In this document: one piece after another, positions 1 through 6,228 of the stretch
Layout: each line of letters starts with the position of its first letter
Numbering within the stretch: the stretch's first letter is position 1
NCBI GenBank assembly: GCA_035540955.1
Contig: DATLFP010000022.1
Span: 1-11,792 of the forward strand
DNA: 11,792 bases
Direction: 5' to 3'
Origin: DATLFP01 sp035540955
GTDB taxonomy: Bacteria > Actinomycetota > Acidimicrobiia > Acidimicrobiales > CADCSY01
Notes under the pieces: generated by a model
Databases searched by the model: none
What the model saw: only the letters and a program-made list of their open reading frames with translations
What the model was told of the DNA's origin: nothing
Program-made: the position numbers and the translations under genes

Positions 1-60
1 TGTTGCGGTGATCGCGGCGCGCGCAGAATGTCGCAACCGGATCGTCACCTGCGGCAGGAT

Positions 61-71
61 TGACCAGGTCA
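61..71. repeat. Short perfect palindrome in the leader of the CWB2 operon
   Basis: TGACC-A-GGTCA is an 11-nt perfect palindrome about 43 nt upstream of the chosen start. It could be an operator half-site pair. It also overlaps a TTGACC that resembles a -35 box, but I see no convincing -10 at the right distance. Positions 1-114 hold no other gene that I can support. Confidence 0.25.
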
Positions 72-101
72 GGCGGCGAACCGGCAGGTGATGCCCCGAA
101 C

Positions 102-105
102 GGAG
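102..105 (+). promoter_or_regulatory. Shine-Dalgarno site for the first CWB2 protein
   Basis: GGAG lies 9 nt upstream of the ATG at 115. The in-frame GTG at 88 and ATG at 91 have no purine-rich block at a proper distance. The ATG at 115 also gives a normal signal peptide beginning at residue 1, so I chose it as the start. Confidence 0.6.
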
Positions 106-114
106 CGAGGTTCC

Positions 115-3084
115 ATGGAACTGCATCGGATTCGCCGTGGCCTGATGGCCGCCGTCGTCGGGACCGCGCTGGCGGCCTCCGTGCTCGTGGCGGGACCGCC
201 GGCGAGCGCCGTGGCCGACGTCAGGAGCGAGCGGGTCGCCGGGACCGACCGGTTCGCCACCGCCGCCGAGGTCGCCGAGGCGGCCTTCCCCGACGGCGCC
301 GACACCGTGCTCGTGGCCTCGGGCCGGGCCTTCCCCGACGCCCTCGCCGGGGCGGCGCTGGGCCTGCCGGTGCTGCTCACCGAGCCGGGCTCGCTGCCGA
401 ACGCCACCGTCGCCGCCCTCGACGCCCTCGACGCCACCGACGCCATCATCCTCGGCGGCACCGCCGCGGTGTCCTCGGCGGTCGCCGCCGAGCTGGCCGA
501 GCACGTCGACGTCGTCCGCCTGGCGGGCACGAACCGCTACGAGACGGCGGCCCGCATCGCCGCCGCCGTCGGCCCGAACCAGGTCAACAGCATCGACGGG
601 CTCCGCACCGCCATCATCGCCACCGGCCTCAACTTCGCCGACGCCCTCGCTGGCGGGCCCATCGCCTCCGGTGCCGACGGCGCCGGGGTGTTCCCCGTCC
701 TGCTCGTCGACACCGGCGTCCCCGCCGCCACCGAGGACGCCCTCGAGGCGCTCGACATCGAGCAGGTCATCATCCTCGGCGGCACCGCCGCCGTGGGCAA
801 CAACGTCAAGACCCGGCTCGAGGCGATCACCGGCAACCCCGCCGTGCGCCTCGCCGGCGTGAACCGCTACGCCACGGCGGTCGAGATCGCCGACTACGCC
901 ATCGACGAGCTCGGCTTCCCCGGCGAGGAGGTGCTGCTCGCCAACGGGGTGGTGTTCGCCGACGCCCTCGCCGGCGGCCCCCTCGGCGGCGTCCGCCGGG
1001 CGCCGATCCTGCTCACCCCGGCCTCGCCGCTGGCGTCGGAGACGAAGGGCTTCCTCGAGGACCGCTCCGACACCATCGAGGCGATCACCACCCTGGGCGG
1101 GACCGCCGCGGTGTCCAACAGCACCGCCGCCGCCGCCGAGACCGCGGCCGAGTCGGGTGACGGCGGCACCGGTCGGGCCAACGAGGCCTACGAGGTGACG
1201 CCGCAGGACGCCGCCAGCCAGGCCAACGGCTCGTCGCGCACCTACACCGTCGCCGTCGACGTCCCGGTCGACATCGTGCTCGTCGAGTGCATCGATGTCA
1301 GCACTGCCAGCAACCAGAACACCCAGTTCGTCAACGCCAACGTCAACAACATCGCCGACGGCACCGCGTCGTCGGCGAGCGGCGACAACAACCCCGACCT
1401 CGCCGACACGCCCGCCGCCATCTCGTCGGTGAACGGCACGCCCCGCCCCACCACGGGCCCCGGGGTCAACAACGACTACGCCAACAACATCTCGCCCAGC
1501 AACGGCACCGTCACCTTCGTGGTGAGCGGGCCGGCGGGCTCCTCCACCGCCAGCGCGTGCGTGGTGCCCGTCGTGTTCCGCGACGCCAACCAGGACAACG
1601 CCCTCAACGTGAGCCCCGCCACCAACCCGGCGGTGCCCTCGGAGGACTTCGGCACCGGCGGCGAGGTGACCTTCAGCCCCGGGGCCGCCGGCAGCGGGCC
1701 GATCGGGACCGCCGCCAACGGCGTCAACGTCGACCGCACGTTCAAGTCGACCGACGCCTTCGTCGGCTGCGTCATCGTCGACCAGTCGGCCCAGGAGTTC
1801 GTCGACGACGGCGACTGCGCCACCTACCGCTACGACAGCAACGACGACTTCCAGATCGGCGGCCAGCCGGTGACCATGGCCGCCTTCGAGGCCGCGCTCA
1901 CCCCCGACGACGACGTGAAGGGCACCTACGCCGCCGACCCGGCGGGGAGGAGCACCTTCAACCTCATCGACGAGGCGCCGTTCGCGCCGTCGAGCCCGTC
2001 GGCGGTCTCGCAGGCGGCCGGCAACGTCGTCATCGAGTTCGGCCCGTCGGACCAGGTGGCCAACGAGCCCGGCGACGGCTACCGCCTCTACCGCCGCGCC
2101 CGGGCTACGGCCGGCGAGTCGTGCACGACCCCAGCGGGCCTCACCGGCTACGGGTTCATCACCGCCACCTACACCGACGCCTCCACGACCCTGCCGCCGT
2201 CGTCCCGGCTGCGCATGACCGACACCACCGCGGCGCAGGGCGCCTTCTACTGCTACCGGGTCGTCGGCGTCGACGACTTCGACGAGGGCATCCCGTCGGC
2301 CGCGGTCGCCGTCACCGTCGGTGCCAGCACGCCCACCATCATCCCCGGCGGCGCCAAGGCCGAGAGCGCCGACTCGACGCTCAACAGCGGCGACGTGCAC
2401 GAGCTGAAGTTCAACCAGGCCATGCACCGCGACTCCGCCATCGGCGGCAGCTACACGGTGCAGAGCAGCACCCTCGGGGCCCAGACGATCCGCTGCGGGG
2501 GGACGCTGGCCAACGCCGCCTGCGGGCTGTCGAGCAACCGCGACACGATGCGGATCCGTATCATCAGCGGGGCCGTGGCCCCGCTGAGCTACCCGCTCAC
2601 GATCACCGACATGGACGGCATCACGAGCGCGGGCGGCACCGACGCCGTGCTGACCGGGAGCGACGTGACCCTCGAGATCGCCGCCATCGGCGAGACCGGC
2701 GGTCCGCTCATCACCACTGCCACGCTCACCGACGCGACCGGGCCCACCAACTTCGGCGCCGTGGGCGACCAGCTGACGCTGACCTTCGACGAGGACGTCA
2801 ACCACATGGTCGCCAGCGCGGCAGCGGTGACCGAGACCGAGTTCGAGGCCATCACCGGCCGCTCCGTCGAGTACAACGACGGCACGGTGATGACCCTCAC
2901 CGTGGTCGGCGCCCGGACCCTCCGGTTCGAGGTCACCGGCCAGAACCTCGCCTCCGGCATTGCCGTTCACACCACCACCACCCCGTCCCGCGTGCCGGGC
3001 AGCGACAACCCCTACGTCGCCGACCTGCCCGGCAACCCCCAGCGTCCGAACCCCTCGCCCGCCCCGCTCGAGCTCGCGTCCTAG
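115..3084 (+). CDS. Secreted cell-wall-binding protein with CWB2 repeats, FN3 and Ig-like domains
   Basis: Predicted 989-residue exported surface protein. Residues 1-32 look like a signal peptide: basic HRIRR, a hydrophobic core, and cleavage after ASA. Three CWB2 repeats follow from about residues 41, 136 and 246 to 346, each with the signature AG-x-[DN]-R-[YF]-x-TA, a FADALAG-type motif and ILGGTAAV. In known families CWB2 repeats attach proteins non-covalently to cell-wall polymers. The rest is extracellular: an Asn/Ser-rich region (about 350-540) with a calcium-loop-like DANQDNAL, a small module around 579-622 shared with the next protein, an FN3-like domain (about 625-735), and two Ig-like segments (about 740-975, one with LTLTFDEDVN as in bacterial Ig domains). 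I see no LPXTG motif or C-terminal membrane anchor. The ligand is unknown. The gene is followed 11 nt later by a second CWB2 gene. Alternative starts are at 88 and 91. Confidence 0.9.
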   Translation: MELHRIRRGLMAAVVGTALAASVLVAGPPASAVADVRSERVAGTDRFATAAEVAEAAFPDGADTVLVASGRAFPDALAGAALGLPVLLTEPGSLPNATVAALDALDATDAIILGGTAAVSSAVAAELAEHVDVVRLAGTNRYETAARIAAAVGPNQVNSIDGLRTAIIATGLNFADALAGGPIASGADGAGVFPVLLVDTGVPAATEDALEALDIEQVIILGGTAAVGNNVKTRLEAITGNPAVRLAGVNRYATAVEIADYAIDELGFPGEEVLLANGVVFADALAGGPLGGVRRAPILLTPASPLASETKGFLEDRSDTIEAITTLGGTAAVSNSTAAAAETAAESGDGGTGRANEAYEVTPQDAASQANGSSRTYTVAVDVPVDIVLVECIDVSTASNQNTQFVNANVNNIADGTASSASGDNNPDLADTPAAISSVNGTPRPTTGPGVNNDYANNISPSNGTVTFVVSGPAGSSTASACVVPVVFRDANQDNALNVSPATNPAVPSEDFGTGGEVTFSPGAAGSGPIGTAANGVNVDRTFKSTDAFVGCVIVDQSAQEFVDDGDCATYRYDSNDDFQIGGQPVTMAAFEAALTPDDDVKGTYAADPAGRSTFNLIDEAPFAPSSPSAVSQAAGNVVIEFGPSDQVANEPGDGYRLYRRARATAGESCTTPAGLTGYGFITATYTDASTTLPPSSRLRMTDTTAAQGAFYCYRVVGVDDFDEGIPSAAVAVTVGASTPTIIPGGAKAESADSTLNSGDVHELKFNQAMHRDSAIGGSYTVQSSTLGAQTIRCGGTLANAACGLSSNRDTMRIRIISGAVAPLSYPLTITDMDGITSAGGTDAVLTGSDVTLEIAAIGETGGPLITTATLTDATGPTNFGAVGDQLTLTFDEDVNHMVASAAAVTETEFEAITGRSVEYNDGTVMTLTVVGARTLRFEVTGQNLASGIAVHTTTTPSRVPGSDNPYVADLPGNPQRPNPSPAPLELAS

Positions 3085-3087
3085 GAG
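3083..3087 (+). promoter_or_regulatory. Shine-Dalgarno overlapping the upstream stop codon
   Basis: AGGAG begins inside the TAG stop of the first CWB2 gene and lies 8 nt before the ATG at 3096. This fixes the second start. It also suggests that ribosomes finishing the first gene help initiate the second, as expected for one mRNA. Confidence 0.7.
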
Positions 3088-3095
3088 ACCGAACC

Positions 3096-5477
3096 ATGCT
3101 GCACGTCAACCCCCGCCGTGCGGCCGGAGCCCTCGCCGCACTCCTCGCCATCGCCGGCCTCGCCGCACCGACCGCCACCGGCGTCGAAGACTTCACCCTC
3201 GACCGCGTGGCCGGCGTCGACCGCTACGCCACCGCCGCCACCGCCGCCGTCTTCGCCTTCCCCGAGGGCGCCGACGCCGCCGTGCTGGCCCGGGGCGACG
3301 CCTTCCCCGACGCGCTGGCCGGCTCCTACCTCACCGGCGTGCTCGGGGCGCCGATCCTGCTCACCCAGCCCAACCAGCTGCCGGCGGTCACCGCCGACGC
3401 GCTCGACGACCTCGGGGTCGCCACCGTCTACGTGCTCGGCGGCACCGGCGCCATCAGCGCCACCGTCGCCGACGAGGCCGGGGAGGGTCGCGACGTCATC
3501 CGGCTCGCCGGCCCCAACCGCTACGCCACCGCCGCCGAGGTCGCCACCAGCCAGGCCGTCGAGGGCATCGGCGACATCGGCGACCAGCGGACCGCCATCC
3601 TCGCCAGCGGTGAGGGCTTCGCCGACGCGCTGGCGGCCGGACCGGTCGCCCACGCCGCCAACCTCCCCATCCTCCTCACCCCGTCCGGGGCCCTGGCCGC
3701 CGAGGCTGCCACCGCCCTCGACGACCTCGCCATCGAGCACGTCGTGATCGTGGGCGGTACGGCGGCGGTGTCCGACGGCGTCAAGGCGGCCGTCGAGGCC
3801 GGCGACCGGACCACCGAGCGGGTCGCCGGCGTCAACCGCTACGCCACCGCGGTAGCGGTGGCCGGCTTCGCTCGCGCCAACGTGAGCGGCTGGAGCGTCT
3901 CGGGCGTCGACCTCGCCACCGGCGAGGGATTCGCCGACGCGCTGTCTGGCGGACCGTCCTCCGGCGAGGCCAAGCAGTCGATCCTGCTCACGCCCACCAC
4001 CACGCTGGCGCCCGAGGCCAAGACCTACCTCGAGGCCAACGCCGGCACGCTCCTGGGCGGGCGGGTCTACGGCGGGCCGGCGGCGGTGCGCGACGCCGTC
4101 GTGAGCGCCGCCGAGGCGGCCGCCAGCGGCGGGACCACCGGCACCCTCGAGGGCCAGCTGACCTTCATCGACAAGGTGGCCGACTTCTACCGCTACGTGC
4201 CCGACGGCGCCACCTCGGGCCGCCAGGCGTCCTACGCCGAGGGCGACGTGTTCACCGTCGACGGCACGGCGGCGACGATCAGCGCCTTCGAGCAGAACGC
4301 CAGCCCCGCCGACACCATCCGTCACACACCCGCCGCCGGCGGCGCGCCGGCCCGCCACGAGCTCACCAACGTCGACGCCAGCGCCATCCGCTCGGGGACG
4401 GTCGGCAACGTCGACCTCGCCGACGACCACTTCGACTTCATCAACCCCGTCAACGGCGACGCCCTCGTGGCCAACATCAGCTACGCCGGGGCGAGCGCGG
4501 TCTACACCGTCGACGGCGCCACCCGGTCGCTCTCCCAGTTCGAGGACGACATCAACGAGGGGGACACGCTCCGGATCACCGCCGCCGGCACCACCACCAC
4601 GTTCGCGCTGACCAACGAGACGGTCGAGGGCGCCGCCAACTCGATCAGCGCCGGCTCCAACCCGCTCGCCCCGTCGACGCTCCTCAAGATCGGCGGCCTG
4701 GGCGACATCCCCGAGACCAGCAGCGACCAGCAGGGCGACTCGCCCGGCAACGACGACCGCTTCCGGGCCGACGGCGGGGCCGGTCCCGTCGTCGACGCCG
4801 ACGAGTTCGTCGTCGACGGCAACACCGACGCCACCTACGACGACTTCGCCGACTCGCTGACCGAGGGCGACTTCGTGAGCTACACCCGGGTCGGCGGCGT
4901 GGAGACCTACACGTTGGTCAACCGGGCGCCGACGTCGATCGAGGGCCAGGCCGTCGACGACCTCGACCCGACGAACTCGCCGCTGCCGTTCCCCGGTGCC
5001 GAGGAGGGCGGCTCGTTCACCCTCGCCACCGCCAGTGGCCCCGTCGCCGTCACCTACGAGAGCGGCGGCACGTTCGTGGTGAACGGGTTCCTCGCCAGCG
5101 AGACCGACTTCGAGGCGGCCTACAGCCCCGGCGACCTGATCAAGTACCGCCAGGCCGACCCGCCCAGCGGCACCACCCAGCGGCTGGAGCTGACCGACCG
5201 GCTGCTCCAGGGTCGGGTCGACCCCGCGACGGTCGACACCGACGGTGACACCTACGACGTGCTGGCCAACGACGGCCAGACGACCCTCGCCACCGTCGAG
5301 TACACCGGCGACGAGGCCACCGCCAACACCTACTTCGTGAACGGCGCCGCCGCCGACCTCGCCCGGTTCGAGGAGGAGCTGACCGCCATCGCCGACGGCA
5401 CCCGCGTCGGCGCCGCCCAGGTCCAGCCCTCGGGCAACGTCACCCAGCACCGCCTCACCACCACCGCGTCGGCCTAG
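3096..5477 (+). CDS. Secreted cell-wall-binding protein: three CWB2 repeats and five copies of an unnamed repeat
   Basis: Predicted 793-residue exported protein. The N-terminus (MLHVNPRR, then an Ala/Leu-rich core to about residue 29) resembles a signal peptide, although the cleavage site is less clear than in its neighbour. CWB2 repeats begin near residues 38, 137 and 243 and end near 342, with RYATA, FADALA/FPDALAG and VLGGTGAI/VGGTAAV motifs. The C-terminal half (349-793) holds five degenerate repeats centred on FTVDG 386, YTVDG 470, FVVDG 571, FVVNG 660 and YFVNG 746. In four of the five, FE follows 12-13 residues after the first aromatic; the third has F-A at the equivalent place. A GD/AD-type turn and a short LTN-like strand come after it. 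I do not recognise this repeat as a named family. The protein has no cysteine, is rich in Asp/Glu/Thr, and has a DTDGD stretch that could bind calcium. It is probably a wall-associated structural or adhesive protein. It is co-transcribed with the preceding gene. Confidence 0.9.
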   Translation: MLHVNPRRAAGALAALLAIAGLAAPTATGVEDFTLDRVAGVDRYATAATAAVFAFPEGADAAVLARGDAFPDALAGSYLTGVLGAPILLTQPNQLPAVTADALDDLGVATVYVLGGTGAISATVADEAGEGRDVIRLAGPNRYATAAEVATSQAVEGIGDIGDQRTAILASGEGFADALAAGPVAHAANLPILLTPSGALAAEAATALDDLAIEHVVIVGGTAAVSDGVKAAVEAGDRTTERVAGVNRYATAVAVAGFARANVSGWSVSGVDLATGEGFADALSGGPSSGEAKQSILLTPTTTLAPEAKTYLEANAGTLLGGRVYGGPAAVRDAVVSAAEAAASGGTTGTLEGQLTFIDKVADFYRYVPDGATSGRQASYAEGDVFTVDGTAATISAFEQNASPADTIRHTPAAGGAPARHELTNVDASAIRSGTVGNVDLADDHFDFINPVNGDALVANISYAGASAVYTVDGATRSLSQFEDDINEGDTLRITAAGTTTTFALTNETVEGAANSISAGSNPLAPSTLLKIGGLGDIPETSSDQQGDSPGNDDRFRADGGAGPVVDADEFVVDGNTDATYDDFADSLTEGDFVSYTRVGGVETYTLVNRAPTSIEGQAVDDLDPTNSPLPFPGAEEGGSFTLATASGPVAVTYESGGTFVVNGFLASETDFEAAYSPGDLIKYRQADPPSGTTQRLELTDRLLQGRVDPATVDTDGDTYDVLANDGQTTLATVEYTGDEATANTYFVNGAAADLARFEEELTAIADGTRVGAAQVQPSGNVTQHRLTTTASA

Positions 5478-5502
5478 ATCGACCCGGCCGAGATCGACCG
5501 AA

Positions 5503-5545
5503 CTGGGCGGGATCCACCGGCCATGGCCCGGTGGATCCCGCCCAG
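5503..5545 (+). terminator. 18-bp perfect hairpin after the CWB2 operon
   Basis: Arms 5503-5520 and 5528-5545 are perfect reverse complements, separated by the 7-nt CCATGGC. It lies 26 nt past the stop at 5477 and before the toxin-antitoxin genes. There is no T-run, so it would be a GC-type terminator or RNA-stabilising hairpin. A DNA palindrome bound by a protein is also possible. The 9-nt AGATCGACC occurs twice just before it (5476 and 5491). Confidence 0.65.
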
Positions 5546-5566
5546 AAGCGCCCCCAGTGACTCGAT

Positions 5567-5590
5567 AGACTTAGTCGGATGACTAAGTCT
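5567..5590 (+). promoter_or_regulatory. Inverted repeat over the antitoxin start: likely operator with leaderless promoter
   Basis: Perfect 10-bp arms AGACTTAGTC (5567-5576) and GACTAAGTCT (5581-5590) flank GGAT, so the ATG at 5579-5581 runs from the spacer into the second arm. TAGACT (5566-5571) matches a TANNNT -10 box and ends 7 nt before the ATG. No Shine-Dalgarno is visible, which fits a leaderless transcript. Antitoxins of this family typically repress their own operon by binding such palindromes. No clear -35 is seen. Confidence 0.6.
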
Positions 5591-5839
5591 GCTTCGCAAC
5601 GGGTCGGCGTGCACGAGGCGAAGACCCGGCTGTCGCAGCTGCTGCGGATCGTCGAGGCTGGCGGGGAGATCGAGATCCTCCGCAACGGCGTCCCCGTGGC
5701 CCGCCTGGTGGCAAGCACTCCGGCGCGTCGCTCGTTCGGCGCCGGCCGCGGTGAGTTCGTCGTGCCCGAGGACTTCGACGAGCCGCTGACCGAAGCCGAG
5801 CTGGCCGAGTGGTACGACGAGCCGGTCTTCCCGTCGTGA
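5579..5839 (+). CDS. vapB: Phd/YefM-like antitoxin of a VapBC-type module
   Basis: This 86-residue protein has the typical antitoxin order. An N-terminal Phd/YefM DNA-binding half carries VGVHEAKTRLSQLLRIVEAG, then IEILRNGVPVARLV. An acidic C-terminal tail (about 55-86) with EDFDEPLTEAELAEWYDEP follows, of the kind that wraps around and blocks the toxin. The family acts as an autorepressor and as a labile antidote. The gene overlaps the downstream PIN-domain gene by 4 nt, the normal antitoxin-first arrangement. Codon use is slightly less extreme at the start (ACT AAG TCT GCT) than in neighbouring genes, which is weak support for acquisition by transfer. Start choice: the ATG at 5579 is the only start that keeps the full DNA-binding domain and matches the promoter geometry. 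Confidence 0.9.
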   Translation: MTKSASQRVGVHEAKTRLSQLLRIVEAGGEIEILRNGVPVARLVASTPARRSFGAGRGEFVVPEDFDEPLTEAELAEWYDEPVFPS

Positions 5840-6228
5840 GCCGGTACCTGCTCGACACCAACGTGGTGCTCTGGCTCCACACCCACCCGGCGCGAGTCCA
5901 GCCGGCGGTGCTCGATCTGCTCTCCGACGAGCGGAACGAGCTTCTGGTCTCGGTGGTGACGCCGTGGGAGATCGTCATCAAGCACGGTCGGGGCCGGCTC
6001 GCGCTCCCGCACGACCCCGCCGTCGAGGTCCCACGCATCCTCCGTGCGGTTGGGGCCACGACGGTGCCGATCGAGCTGGCCCACGTCCTCCGGATCGGCG
6101 CCCTTCCGCACCACCACGGCGATCCGTTCGACCGACTTCTCGTCGCCCAAGCGCAGGCGCTCGAGGTGCCGGTGGTGACCGGCGATCGCAAGCTGGAGCG
6201 CTACGACATCGAGGTCATCGCCGCCTGA
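5836..6228 (+). CDS. vapC: PIN-domain toxin (VapC-type ribonuclease)
   Basis: This 130-residue PIN-domain protein belongs to the type II toxin group that pairs with Phd/YefM antitoxins. Family members are Mg-dependent ribonucleases that cut specific RNAs, often tRNA or rRNA. The expected acidic quartet is visible: D7 in YLLDTNVVLWL, E45 in TPWEIVIKHGRG, D99 in DPFDRLLVAQA and D117 in VVTGDRKLERYD, so it should be catalytically competent. I chose the GTG at 5836, which forms a GTGA overlap with the antitoxin stop and places the canonical YLLDTN at residue 4. An in-frame GTG start at 5809 would add nine residues inside the antitoxin gene and is less likely. The stop codon abuts the stop of the convergent carboxylase gene. 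The RNA target cannot be read from the sequence. Confidence 0.9.
   Translation: MSRYLLDTNVVLWLHTHPARVQPAVLDLLSDERNELLVSVVTPWEIVIKHGRGRLALPHDPAVEVPRILRAVGATTVPIELAHVLRIGALPHHHGDPFDRLLVAQAQALEVPVVTGDRKLERYDIEVIAA

Noticed and set aside
1..40. Possible promoter TTGCGG - 15 nt - CAGAAT at 3-29
   Set aside because: The spacing is short and the -10 lacks its first T. In a leader of this length such matches occur by chance.
60..1160. 366-codon plus-strand frame overlapping the first CWB2 gene
   Set aside because: Arg/Gly-rich composition typical of a wrong frame. It shows no signal peptide or motif.
1287..3095. In-frame upstream extension of the second CWB2 gene, overlapping the first
   Set aside because: The extension is Arg/His-rich shadow sequence out of frame with a well-supported gene. 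The signal peptide and Shine-Dalgarno place the true start at 3096.
3081..5450. 789-codon open frame on the minus strand, antisense to the second CWB2 gene
   Set aside because: It lacks stops because GC-rich codons on the sense strand rarely give stops in this antisense frame. The predicted protein is a low-complexity Val/Gly/Asp/Arg mix with no domain, while the sense frame has a signal peptide and CWB2 repeats.
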